The position numbers and the translations under genes are program-made. Shown piece by piece: positions 1 to 7,521 of a stretch of 34,649 nucleotides of DNA. A model generated the notes under the pieces. That model saw only the letters and a list, made by a program, of their open reading frames with translations. It was not told the origin of the DNA and searched no databases. Source of the DNA: Paludibacteraceae bacterium (GTDB taxonomy: Bacteria; Bacteroidota; Bacteroidia; Bacteroidales; Paludibacteraceae); NCBI GenBank assembly GCA_905235505.1, contig CAJOMJ010000028.1, forward strand, positions 1-34,649, read 5' to 3'. Each line of letters starts with the position of its first letter. The stretch's first letter is position 1.

Positions 1-15
1 CCTCACCACAATCTA

Positions 16-378
16 TCAAGAACTGCTTGTCGTCCAGTTATTAAATGTTACGCCACGCTGCGTAGGAACCGCCCACAAATAATATGAGCCGGAGGAAGCT
101 GTTACAGCACTATAAGCATTTGTATTAGAAGCATAATAACTACTATATGCAGGAGCACCAGCTGTCGCAGTAGCATATACCTTACCATAACCTGTATTAT
201 TCTGAGTAACCGTTTTTAGCTGATATTTGTAGGTCGCAGACCCCCACGCATTACCAATGCCGATGGCAAACAGCAACACAATTGTAGCGCACAAGTAGCG
301 CACAGATAGCGCTATGCGTGATAAAGTTTGAACCATAGCCTTAACGGAGTTTTGGTTTTGTAATCTTTCTTGTATCAT
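16..378 (-). CDS. N-terminal piece of a secreted InlB-repeat-like surface protein (truncated or frameshifted)
   Basis: A 120-residue frame with a hydrophobic export signal at about residues 20-45 (core LCATIVLLFAIGIGNAWG) followed by a Ser/Thr/Tyr-rich stretch. The end (PTQRGVTFNNWTTSSS) resembles the Listeria-Bacteroides repeat style found in the giant protein at the other end of the window. It stops at a TGA only 15 bases from the window edge. Family members normally run to many hundreds of residues, so this is either the start of a broken gene or a frameshifted one that continues to the left. One other frame is open through the last bases, but 15 bases are too few to decide. The upstream region is AT-rich, as is usual for Bacteroidota ribosome binding. 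Met15 (MVQTLSRIA) is an alternative start. Function beyond surface exposure is unknown. Confidence 0.5.
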   Translation of the reverse strand: MIQERLQNQNSVKAMVQTLSRIALSVRYLCATIVLLFAIGIGNAWGSATYKYQLKTVTQNNTGYGKVYATATAGAPAYSSYYASNTNAYSAVTASSGSYYLWAVPTQRGVTFNNWTTSSS

Positions 379-514
379 AACATTATGTATTTATTTTTTG
401 TTAGTTATACTATGTTTTTATGTTATATATTTTTTGTTGTTTCCGTTGTTGTCATATAGACGTTATAGTTCACCGTCGCTTCACTATCTTGATTGACATG
501 TATGTACACAAAAA

Positions 515-540
515 TACCTAATCAATCGGCTGATTAGGTA
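515..540 (-). terminator. Intrinsic terminator after the first ATPase gene
   Basis: A perfect 10-bp inverted repeat (TACCTAATCA / TGATTAGGTA) with a 6-base loop lies 26 bases downstream of the ATPase stop codon. On the minus strand it is followed by ATTTTTG, giving the usual U-rich tail. Positions 379-514 show no gene. Confidence 0.7.
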
Positions 541-566
541 CAGAGTAACAGGAGTGTCAACAACCG

Positions 567-1985
567 TTATTTCATTAAATCTGCGAGGGTGATTTCGTTT
601 TGGATAATACTGCTATGTGTATTATGCTTCAGCCCGAAGGATGTGACCATCGTCAATCGTATTGATTTACGGGATTCGGTATGTTGCATAAACAGCATCG
701 CGCGCCTTTCTATCTTCTCGTATTCCGCTTTGCTAATCTCATATTCCTCACGACTGAACTTCATCTCGCATAGGTTCACGCATCGGTCGGCACGATCAAT
801 CAGCAAGTCAATCTGCGCGCCGGGAATCACCTCTGCCGGAGTACGCCACGAATACACATTCGTCTGTATTCCTGAAATCCCCAAAGCTTGCTTGAGTTGT
901 GGCACATGATTGAGACAAAGCATCTCAAAAGCAAAGCCTGCCCATGTGTTAAACAGCGGACTCAACTGCGAGTGGGTCCAGAAATGTTCATCTTGTGTCC
1001 CGTTCTTTGACACCACAACATGCCAGAAATGACAAATCGGATCAATGAGTTGGTACACGGTTTGCCGCTGCCGGTTGGAATAGTCCTTATATGTCCGGAT
1101 GAAATTACATTTCTCCAACTCTTCTAACCTTTTGCCGAATAGCGCATTGTTGTTCAAGCCCGTCTCTTTCAGAATCTCAGCGCGCGTTAAGCCCTTGCCC
1201 TTCTCGGAAACAGCATTAACAATTGCCATATAGTCTTCTGAATGGCGGAAGAGCGAACGGAAAAGGTTTTCTTTCTCATTTCTCAGTTCACCTTGCGGAG
1301 CAAATATGAGACGGTCGATGTTCTGCGCTACGCTCAGTTCCTTATCCATCAGCGTCATGTAATACGGAATACCTCCGAATACCATGTAAAACTCTGCTAT
1401 CTCTCTGTCACTATAGCCGAAACGGTATGCCTTGAAATACTCTTTGCACTGACCGATAGTAAACGGCATCAGACACATCTCATGTGTCACGCGGTTATGC
1501 AAGCCTCCGTAATTATTAATGACATTATCCAACATCCACGAAGCGGCACTTCCGCAGACAAACAACTTGATGTCCGAGCGAGCCGAAGCCCAAGCATTCC
1601 AGAAATGCTCGAAAGCAGGAATGAAATTAGACATAGGCGTATCCATCCACGGCAGCTCATCGAACAGCAGCACTTTGGTTCCCTGCTTGCATGTCTCAAT
1701 GTACCGCTGCAATTCAACAAATGCCTCCTGCCAGTTCCCACTCATCTTCGCTTCCGGCATAACCTGTTGCAACGTGAGATTGAAATTCCGCAACTGCTCC
1801 GCGTTCGTGACGTTTGCCATCCCTGTAAAACTGAAACACAATGCATCACCTAATGTCTGCCGCAGCAGAAAAGTCTTTCCTACCCGTCTGCGACCATATA
1901 CAGCCACAAACTCTGATTTGTTGCTACTCAAATACTTACTGATTAACCGGCACTCTTGTTCACGCCCAAATAGTTGTTCCTTCAT
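567..1985 (-). CDS. AAA+ ATPase of the archaeal-ATPase type with C-terminal nuclease-like domain
   Basis: 472 residues. Walker A is GRRRVGKT at residues 31-38 and Walker B is LLFDE at 106-110, as in the Archaeal_ATPase (PF01637-like) group common in Bacteroidota. The middle carries a winged-helix-like stretch (KGLTRAEILKETGLNNN). The C-terminal third has the pattern IDLLIDRADR...LCEMKF, which fits a DUF234-type PD-(D/E)XK fold (D, then E-x-K). It differs from the two downstream 451-residue ATPases, which are of the DUF4143 subtype. The start at 1985 follows an AT-rich leader and a good promoter about 50 bases upstream. The family's cellular role is not established; proposals for such ATPases include DNA transactions and defence. 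Confidence is high for the fold and low for the job. Confidence 0.9.
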   Translation of the reverse strand: MKEQLFGREQECRLISKYLSSNKSEFVAVYGRRRVGKTFLLRQTLGDALCFSFTGMANVTNAEQLRNFNLTLQQVMPEAKMSGNWQEAFVELQRYIETCKQGTKVLLFDELPWMDTPMSNFIPAFEHFWNAWASARSDIKLFVCGSAASWMLDNVINNYGGLHNRVTHEMCLMPFTIGQCKEYFKAYRFGYSDREIAEFYMVFGGIPYYMTLMDKELSVAQNIDRLIFAPQGELRNEKENLFRSLFRHSEDYMAIVNAVSEKGKGLTRAEILKETGLNNNALFGKRLEELEKCNFIRTYKDYSNRQRQTVYQLIDPICHFWHVVVSKNGTQDEHFWTHSQLSPLFNTWAGFAFEMLCLNHVPQLKQALGISGIQTNVYSWRTPAEVIPGAQIDLLIDRADRCVNLCEMKFSREEYEISKAEYEKIERRAMLFMQHTESRKSIRLTMVTSFGLKHNTHSSIIQNEITLADLMK

Positions 1986-2020
1986 AACGCTTTTCTTATA
2001 AAAGATAGACTCTGTTTGCT

Positions 2021-2084
2021 AAAAAGTGCTGCAAAGGTACAATATTTCCCTGATTTGAGCAAATAATTTCCGCAAAAAGTGCTG
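2021..2084 (-). promoter_or_regulatory. Promoter of the first ATPase gene with flanking direct repeats
   Basis: On the minus strand, TTTG (2063-2060), a 20-base spacer and TACCTTTG (2039-2032) match the Bacteroidota promoter exactly. An 11-bp direct repeat, CAGCACTTTTT in minus orientation, occurs at 2084-2074, upstream of the -33 box, and at 2031-2021, immediately after the -7 box. The pair brackets the core promoter like an operator. The rest of the 1986-2314 gap holds palindromic copy A and no gene. Confidence 0.7.
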
Positions 2085-2148
2085 AAATCAGCAAAATCTC
2101 ATGTCATTTCAGCAGTTTGTGGCAAATAATCACCTATTACTCTGTGTA

Positions 2149-2267
2149 CAATATGTCAAATATCACTTTGCCTGATTTCATTTTGGGCAGTCAGGCAACT
2201 GCCATATCTACACACAACAAGCGGTAATCCGCTGCGTGAGTCTCTCATCACTCATATTGGATTACCG
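2149..2267. repeat. Palindromic element, copy A
   Basis: About 119 bp, almost identical to copy B (3870-3995): by eye the shared part differs by one extra T and one A/G change. The right terminal inverted repeat CATATTGGATTACCG is at 2253-2267; the left end keeps only CAATATG (2149-2155). An internal CGGTAATCC (2222-2230) can form its own hairpin. It lies just beyond the 3' end of the ATPase gene at 2315. Confidence 0.8.
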
Positions 2268-2314
2268 CTTCTGTGGGTTCGGGAAGATTGTGACATGCTT
2301 ACACGCCCATTCAA

Positions 2315-3670
2315 CTACCCGCTCAATCCTGTCATATCTACTTTGTATATAAGCGGGCGTTCTTCCTCATATTTACGCAGAAACATAGTCATATAAATAG
2401 GAGCATAAATGCGTTTGTCTGACCTGCTCATATTGTCGTTGCATAGCACAATCGCCTGCCGGATCTGATAATTAGTGTCGGATAGCATATTGTTCAATGC
2501 TACATGCCGCTGAAAATCTTTTCCTGACTTGACTTCAATGGGAATGACTTGATTGTCTTGCTCCAGCACAAAGTCCACTTCACCCTGCTTCTTGTTACTG
2601 AAGAAATATAATCTCCATCCGTGTGCATGCAGTTCTTGAGCAACAGCATTCTCGTATATGGCACCATTATTGATATTCACGTTCCCTTGCAGGATCTGCA
2701 ACTGAATACCATCAGCATATTGTGCTGCTAATAAACCTACATCATTCTGAAATAGTTTGAACAAATTGCGCAACTCGTTCAGTTTAAGCGGCACACGCGG
2801 TTCTTCCACGTTATACACCGGCAAAGCCATATCCGCATCGCACAACCAAACAAAACTGTTTTCATGCCTCGAAAACTTAATATGCTCATTCAGACGCTTC
2901 AGTATGAACCGCTTGTTCTTCGCATTTAATTCAGCAGGGATAAGCTCGAATATATCATTGATGTACAACTTTTCTTCGGGGTCATAACGGGCAATATCTT
3001 TTTTATACAAAGCCAAGATAGAACGCTGCTCTTGCAGTACAAGCTGCAAATCGTTGCTGTCAATGTACGTTTGCACCACTTGAGGCATACCGCCGACAAT
3101 CAAATACAGATTAAATAACTGCATCAGTTTTTTATGTATATAGTCGTCAACAGGCTTACATTGCTCCCACGCTTCACGGACGGAGGCAACCACATCTTCA
3201 GTTACACCGAGATTACGGATAAACTCCTCAAAATCCAACGGATACATCGGATATTCAGACATATATCCTACAGGCAGTGAGCGCACATTCTTTATCTCTA
3301 AACCCAGCAACGAACCGCTTAATGCGTATAGAAATTGTCCATCGTCCACAAGTGCCTTCACCCACGTCAATGCGTCGGCATACTCTTGTACTTCGTCAAA
3401 GAAAATCAGTGTCTTGTGCGGTAACAGAGGGGCATGAGCATAAGCGGAAATGCGTAATAACAACTCACGTACATCTGATACATTATGAAAGATGGCCTTC
3501 GTTTCGGGCTGTAAGAAGAAATTCATTTCCACTAACTGCAAACCGGCACGCTGCGCATAACGACGAATGGCGTATGTCTTACCCACTTGCCTGGCACCTG
3601 TAAGCAGCAAGGCCTTCGATGTAGTCTCGAAATGGTGCTCTATCAATTTGTCTATATGGCGGTTAAGCAT
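2315..3670 (-). CDS. AAA+ ATPase with DUF4143 nuclease-like domain, paralogue 1
   Basis: 451 residues when started at the ATG at 3670 (MLNRHIDKLIEHHF). A longer frame runs to 3823, but that extension only translates the leader repeats, and the chosen start gives exactly the length of the neighbouring paralogue (4022-5377). Walker A is GARQVGKT near residues 25-32 and Walker B is LIFFDE near 88-93. The C-terminal DUF4143 region has GEVDFVLEQ...IPIEVKSGK, a PD-(D/E)XK signature (D, then E-x-K). The family is very common in Bacteroidota and its function is unknown; the ATPase plus nuclease fold suggests action on DNA. Similarity to the second paralogue is obvious along the whole length, strongest in the C-terminal half. 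Confidence 0.9.
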   Translation of the reverse strand: MLNRHIDKLIEHHFETTSKALLLTGARQVGKTYAIRRYAQRAGLQLVEMNFFLQPETKAIFHNVSDVRELLLRISAYAHAPLLPHKTLIFFDEVQEYADALTWVKALVDDGQFLYALSGSLLGLEIKNVRSLPVGYMSEYPMYPLDFEEFIRNLGVTEDVVASVREAWEQCKPVDDYIHKKLMQLFNLYLIVGGMPQVVQTYIDSNDLQLVLQEQRSILALYKKDIARYDPEEKLYINDIFELIPAELNAKNKRFILKRLNEHIKFSRHENSFVWLCDADMALPVYNVEEPRVPLKLNELRNLFKLFQNDVGLLAAQYADGIQLQILQGNVNINNGAIYENAVAQELHAHGWRLYFFSNKKQGEVDFVLEQDNQVIPIEVKSGKDFQRHVALNNMLSDTNYQIRQAIVLCNDNMSRSDKRIYAPIYMTMFLRKYEEERPLIYKVDMTGLSG

Positions 3671-3685
3671 AATTATTGCGATGTC

Positions 3686-3767
3686 TTGTCCGTTTTTCCA
3701 ATATGTTTGATGCGTATTTTGTCCGTTTTTCCAATGCCCTTCATGCTTATTTTGTCCGTTTTTCCAA
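3686..3767 (-). repeat. Leader repeat array 1: three units with exact 33-bp period
   Basis: TTGGAAAAACGGACAA (minus orientation) occurs three times, ending at 3767, 3734 and 3701 on the plus strand, exactly 33 bp apart. Identity between the two promoter-proximal units extends over about 25 bases (adding AATAnGCAT). The array lies between the predicted transcription start (about 3772) and the ATG (3670), so it should be part of the mRNA leader. It is stop-free in one frame, which creates a false N-terminal extension of the ATPase. Confidence 0.85.
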
Positions 3768-3778
3768 GTTTTTCGGTG

Positions 3779-3810
3779 CAAAAGTACTGCTTCTTCTTGA
3801 AATATGCAAA
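3779..3810 (-). promoter_or_regulatory. Promoter of ATPase paralogue 1
   Basis: TTTG (3810-3807), a 20-base spacer and TACTTTTG (3786-3779) match the Bacteroidota sigma consensus. The first leader repeat begins 11 bp downstream of the -7 box. The matching spacing in front of paralogue 2 supports the call. Confidence 0.75.
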
Positions 3811-3869
3811 TAGTTTTAGCCAAAACTTACATTCTTATGCGACTTTTGGCTAAAGGTGCACCATATTCA

Positions 3870-3995
3870 CGGTAATCCAATATGTCAAATATCACTTTGC
3901 CTGATTTCATTTGGGCAGTCAGGCAACTGCCATATCTACACACAGCAAGCGGTAATCCGCTGCGTGAGTCTCTCATCACTCATATTGGATTACCG
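3870..3995. repeat. Palindromic element, copy B (complete)
   Basis: 126 bp bounded by a perfect 15-bp inverted repeat, CGGTAATCCAATATG (3870-3884) and CATATTGGATTACCG (3981-3995). Inside are a perfect hairpin AGCGG-TAAT-CCGCT (3948-3961) and GGCAGT/ACTGCC and GCCTGA/TCAGGC pairings. CGGTAATCC occurs at both the left end and the internal hairpin, so the right end can pair with either: two alternative folds. It lies just 3' of the ATPase gene at 4022 and upstream of paralogue 1's promoter. It may be a MITE-like element, a terminator, or both. Confidence 0.85.
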
Positions 3996-4021
3996 CTTCG
4001 TTATAGGGAGTTTCAGACTGC

Positions 4022-5377
4022 TCAAGAAGTCAATCCGGTTATGTCCGGTTTATATATCAAAGGAGTTTCTGCTGACTGTTTCCGCATGAACATAGTCATA
4101 TATATCGGAGCATACACAATCTGTTTCTGTCTTTTCATATTGCCATTGCATAACACCACTGCACTTCGGATAGAATAATCAGTGCAAGCCAGCACATTGT
4201 TCAATGCCACATGGCGTTGATAGTCCTTGCCGGACTTCACTTCTACCGGAACAATCTTGTTATCCTGCTCCAACAGAAAGTCCACCTCGCCCTGCTTCTT
4301 GTTGTTGTAATAATACAGATGCCAACCGTGTGCACGCAGTTCCTGTGCTACAAGGTTCTCATACACCGCTCCGTAATTGATATTCGCATCACCTGACAAC
4401 ATCTGCAATGCGATGCCTTCCGCATACTGCGCTGCCAATAGTCCAACATCGTTCTGGAATAGTTTGAACAACGACCTGCTTTCGCTCAGTTTCAACGGCA
4501 CCTTCGGTTCGGACACATTGTAAGTCGGCAGTGCCACCCCCGCATCCTTCAACCAGATAAAACCCTTTTCCATACGGGAATACTGGCGATGTTCGTTCAT
4601 GTTCTTCAGGATAAAACGCTTGTTTTTAGCATTCAGTTCGGACGGAATAAGAGAGAAAATCTCATCAATATACAATTTGTTGCCGGGGTCATATTGGGCT
4701 ATGTCCCATCTGTATAGTTGCAATATCTCGTCCTGCTTCTTTCTTACTGCATGCAAGTCGTTCGTATCTATATAGGTCTGAACCACCGCCGGCATACCGC
4801 CAATCAGTAGATACAGTGCTACTATCCGAAGCATGCTTTCATGCACCACCTCATCTACCGGAAGACATTCCGTCCACGCCTTCTCAAGACTCTCCATCAC
4901 CTGTTCGCTCACACCAACCGCCTGCGCAAACTCGCGCAAGTCCAAAGGAAAAACCTCCTTTACTGCCATGAAACCGACAGGAATGCTGCGTATGCTTCTG
5001 AGCGTCACACCCAACAGACTGCCACTCAAGGCATACAGAAAACTGCCTTCTTCAACCAGAAACTTCACCCACGTCACTACATCTGCATACACCTGAACCT
5101 CATCGAAGAAAATTAGTGTCTTACCCTTTTGCAGCGTCCGGTGATAATATGCACTCATACGGAAAAGCACCTCCTGCACATTACGGGCACCCTCGAATAT
5201 ACGGCGGGCATCCTTGTCCTCATAAAAGTTTATTTCCAGAAGATCCAACCCGGCTTTTTGGGCATATTTCCTAATAGCTAATGTCTTACCCACCTGCCGT
5301 GCTCCGGTCAGTAGCAAAGCAGACTTGGAACTATTGTAATGATTCTCAATGAATTTATCAATATCTCTGTCTATCAT
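4022..5377 (-). CDS. AAA+ ATPase with DUF4143 nuclease-like domain, paralogue 2
   Basis: 451 residues. Walker A GARQVGKT is at 25-32 and Walker B LIFFDE at 88-93. The C-terminal DUF4143/PD-(D/E)XK signature GEVDFLLEQDNKIVPVEVK has Asp366, Glu379 and Lys381. Same length and domain order as paralogue 1, so the pair probably arose by tandem duplication, yet many surface residues differ, so the duplication is not recent. The ATG at 5377 lies only 2 bases after the last leader repeat, so that repeat overlaps the ribosome-binding region. No known partner gene is adjacent. Role unknown. Confidence 0.9.
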   Translation of the reverse strand: MIDRDIDKFIENHYNSSKSALLLTGARQVGKTLAIRKYAQKAGLDLLEINFYEDKDARRIFEGARNVQEVLFRMSAYYHRTLQKGKTLIFFDEVQVYADVVTWVKFLVEEGSFLYALSGSLLGVTLRSIRSIPVGFMAVKEVFPLDLREFAQAVGVSEQVMESLEKAWTECLPVDEVVHESMLRIVALYLLIGGMPAVVQTYIDTNDLHAVRKKQDEILQLYRWDIAQYDPGNKLYIDEIFSLIPSELNAKNKRFILKNMNEHRQYSRMEKGFIWLKDAGVALPTYNVSEPKVPLKLSESRSLFKLFQNDVGLLAAQYAEGIALQMLSGDANINYGAVYENLVAQELRAHGWHLYYYNNKKQGEVDFLLEQDNKIVPVEVKSGKDYQRHVALNNVLACTDYSIRSAVVLCNGNMKRQKQIVYAPIYMTMFMRKQSAETPLIYKPDITGLTS

Positions 5378-5379
5378 AC

Positions 5380-5458
5380 GTTACTTTTCCAAATGGTTTT
5401 ACTGATAATTATGTTACTTTTCTAATACTATTTCTACAGCATTTTGTTACTTTTCCAA
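5380..5458 (-). repeat. Leader repeat array 2: three units with exact 33-bp period
   Basis: TTGGAAAAGTAAC (minus orientation; the middle copy reads TTAGAAAAGTAAC) ends at plus-strand 5458, 5425 and 5392, exactly 33 bp apart, the same period as array 1. The core TTGGAAAA is shared with array 1 but the following bases differ (GTAACAAAAT against ACGGACAAAATA). The unit nearest the gene is 2 bp from the start codon. Confidence 0.85.
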
Positions 5459-5471
5459 CAAAAAGACGCCA

Positions 5472-5502
5472 CAAAAGTACGACTTCTTTTTCAAACCTGC
5501 AA
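5472..5502 (-). promoter_or_regulatory. Promoter of ATPase paralogue 2
   Basis: TTGC (5502-5499), a 19-base spacer and TACTTTTG (5479-5472). The -7 box is identical to the one in front of paralogue 1 and lies 13 bp from the first leader repeat. Confidence 0.7.
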
Positions 5503-5540
5503 CAGAAAATCGCCAAATTCCTCAATTCTCTGAAAAATCT

Positions 5541-5570
5541 CGGTAATCCAATATGTCAAATATCACTTTT
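5541..5570. repeat. Palindromic element, copy C (partial left end)
   Basis: About 28 bases identical to the left end of copy B, starting CGGTAATCCAATATG, after which similarity stops at CTTTTGCCCGT. It marks the right border of the ATPase island. The rest of 5571-5674 shows a small CCGTC/GACGG hairpin and no gene. Confidence 0.75.
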
Positions 5571-5674
5571 GCCCGTCCTCTGACGGACGTTGTTCTGTAA
5601 CTCAGATTCAACTGCTGAAACAGATATGTTTATGTCAAAGTTTATTGTCTTTGCTCTTTAAGCGCAATGGTCTT

Positions 5675-7207
5675 TTACTTATACTTGTATCTCTTTATCG
5701 TCTGCTTTGCAGTGCGCTCAAGCGGTTTGTCTAAAAACTCCACATCATATAGTTGGCTAAATAACGGCAACTGCGGATTGACCGTACGTAGAATAGCATG
5801 TCTTTGTTCCTTCAGCGTAGCGATCTTTGTTCCTTGCTCCAAAACCACCAACGCTACCGGTTTGCCGTCTCTTGCCAATACTATCGACTCTTGTACTTCC
5901 GGCAGGGCGTTTATCTTGCTTTCAATGTCCTCGGGGTGTATGTTCTCGCCGTTGGGGAGTACTATCATGTCCTGCCCGATTCTGCCTGTTACGTACAAGT
6001 AGCCGTCCTCGTCCATATATCCTTTGTCGCCGGTATGCAACCAGCCGTCTGCGTCTATTTTGGCGGCAGTGGCCTCGGGGTCTTTGTAATACCCGAGCAT
6101 CACGTTCTCACCACGGACAAGGATCTCGCCTGAATCAGCTATCTTCAATTCTAACCCACTCACCACCTTTCCAACCGAACCGGATCTATACTCTTGCGCT
6201 GTAGCCAGAGTTATTCTAGTACCACACTCTGTAGCCCCATATCCAATGGCAATTCCTATGTTGTTCTTCTGCAAATATTTTTCTACGCTAATCTCTAATT
6301 CAGCACCTCCTACAGAAAGGAAATCCAGATTTTTGAATATACGATTCAAATCGTAGTTCTCATTTATTAAGTATTCAATGACTTGAGGAACTACGAATAT
6401 TATTTTAGGGTTAAGAAATAGGCATGAGTTAATAATATTCTTAATACTTATTGAATTTGATATGACTATATTTGTTATTGATCCTGCGCATAAGGGTAAT
6501 AATAATTCTATCACAAGACCATATATATGTGAAAATGGTAATATTGCCAACACATTAGTTCCTACGTAACGAGAAAACAAATATAATTTATATGCTACAT
6601 TATTGCTAATGCTGCTCATTGACAACATAACTCCCTTTGGGTTTCCCGATGTTCCCGAAGAAAAGCAAATCATAGCGAGGTCATCGGGTGCGGATTGCGG
6701 GAAGGAGGGGAAGCCCACCTCCAGCTCATCCCTGAAGGGAAGAGAGATTATTTGCATTTTGCCTTTCAATACCTCCCAATTCTCCAAGCCTACTACAGTT
6801 TCCACCTGCGGCAAGAATTGGCTATTCAATTCTGCCCAAATATCCGCATCCGTGAAGAGGACCTTGGCATCGGAGAAGGTGATGAGACGGGCTATCTCGT
6901 CGGGCATAAGGGAGTGCATAACGGTGACTGAGACACCCTGCATCTTGGCGATGGCAAGATAGGCGATAACCCAGTGGGCGGAGTTGGCACCGCAGATGGC
7001 TATATGGTCACCCTGTTTGAGACCGAGCGATGTAAGGAGTTCCGCCACGCGGCAAATCTCAGTGTACATCTCGCCATAGGTATAGCGGTTGCCGCGCGAG
7101 GTGTCCTGCGCGGTGCCGTCCTCCGTAAGGTAGAAGTCGGTTAGAGCCGGTTGGTCCCGGTTCTCACGGATTGTGCGGGCTAATATGTCGAGATAATGTT
7201 CGGTCAT
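5675..7207 (-). CDS. AMP-dependent acyl-acid ligase (acyl-CoA/acyl-ACP synthetase)
   Basis: 510 residues of the ANL superfamily. The P-loop SSGTSGNPKG is at 183-192, the YGATE motif at 323-327, HTGD at 391-394, and the C-terminal catalytic lysine is likely Lys501 (ERTAKQTIKR). It would activate a carboxylic acid with ATP and load it on CoA or, more likely here, on the ACP encoded 8 bases upstream. It is the last gene of the seven-gene acyl operon. Oddity: bases 6241-6600 (residues about 203-322) have about 30% G+C by hand count, against roughly 48-57% in adjacent rows, and switch to AT-ending codons. This patch ends at the YGATE motif and covers the acyl-pocket region. The acid substrate cannot be read from sequence. 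Confidence 0.9.
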   Translation of the reverse strand: MTEHYLDILARTIRENRDQPALTDFYLTEDGTAQDTSRGNRYTYGEMYTEICRVAELLTSLGLKQGDHIAICGANSAHWVIAYLAIAKMQGVSVTVMHSLMPDEIARLITFSDAKVLFTDADIWAELNSQFLPQVETVVGLENWEVLKGKMQIISLPFRDELEVGFPSFPQSAPDDLAMICFSSGTSGNPKGVMLSMSSISNNVAYKLYLFSRYVGTNVLAILPFSHIYGLVIELLLPLCAGSITNIVISNSISIKNIINSCLFLNPKIIFVVPQVIEYLINENYDLNRIFKNLDFLSVGGAELEISVEKYLQKNNIGIAIGYGATECGTRITLATAQEYRSGSVGKVVSGLELKIADSGEILVRGENVMLGYYKDPEATAAKIDADGWLHTGDKGYMDEDGYLYVTGRIGQDMIVLPNGENIHPEDIESKINALPEVQESIVLARDGKPVALVVLEQGTKIATLKEQRHAILRTVNPQLPLFSQLYDVEFLDKPLERTAKQTIKRYKYK

Positions 7208-7215
7208 AATCTTCG

Positions 7216-7455
7216 TTATATCGATTTCTCTATATAGTCGTATAGGTCTTGCAATGTTACGAGTGTCTTTATTGCGCCGCGTTCCGGTTGATAACCGAAA
7301 GTGCGTTTGATGAATATACTTGTCTCTACTGCATCAAGCGAGGTCATGCCGAGGTCGCGTTTGAGTTCTGCTTCAGGTTGGAGCGATGCCGCATTGTATT
7401 CAAGGCGGTCGGTCATAAAAGCATTGACCTTCTCTGCTATTTCTTGTTTATTCAT
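7216..7455 (-). CDS. Acyl carrier protein
   Basis: 79 residues. The 4'-phosphopantetheine attachment motif DLGMTSLDAVE places the modified serine at Ser39. The length and acidic helical character fit a stand-alone ACP. It lies between the ketosynthase and ligase genes, so it is probably a dedicated carrier for this pathway rather than the housekeeping AcpP, which usually reads DSLD at this site. It needs a phosphopantetheinyl transferase encoded elsewhere. Confidence 0.92.
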   Translation of the reverse strand: MNKQEIAEKVNAFMTDRLEYNAASLQPEAELKRDLGMTSLDAVETSIFIKRTFGYQPERGAIKTLVTLQDLYDYIEKSI

Positions 7456-7521
7456 TTTGTTCTTTTGTCTATTTATTGTCTATTTTCTTTACTCTTCAGG
7501 GCAGCCGCCTTTTATTTTCTG

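Noticed and set aside
509-516. TATTTTTG as a -7 promoter box for the gene at 16-378
   Set aside because: It is the T-rich tail of the terminator hairpin at 515-540 and has no matching -33 box.
3671-3823. In-frame N-terminal extension of ATPase paralogue 1 (MAKTICIF..., with repeated WKNGQN)
   Set aside because: It only translates the 33-bp leader repeats; the ATG at 3670 gives the same 451-residue length as the paralogue and lies downstream of the predicted promoter.
3686-5458. The 33-bp arrays as CRISPR arrays
   Set aside because: Only three units each, spacers of 8-20 bases between repeats, no cas genes, and both sit in gene leaders.
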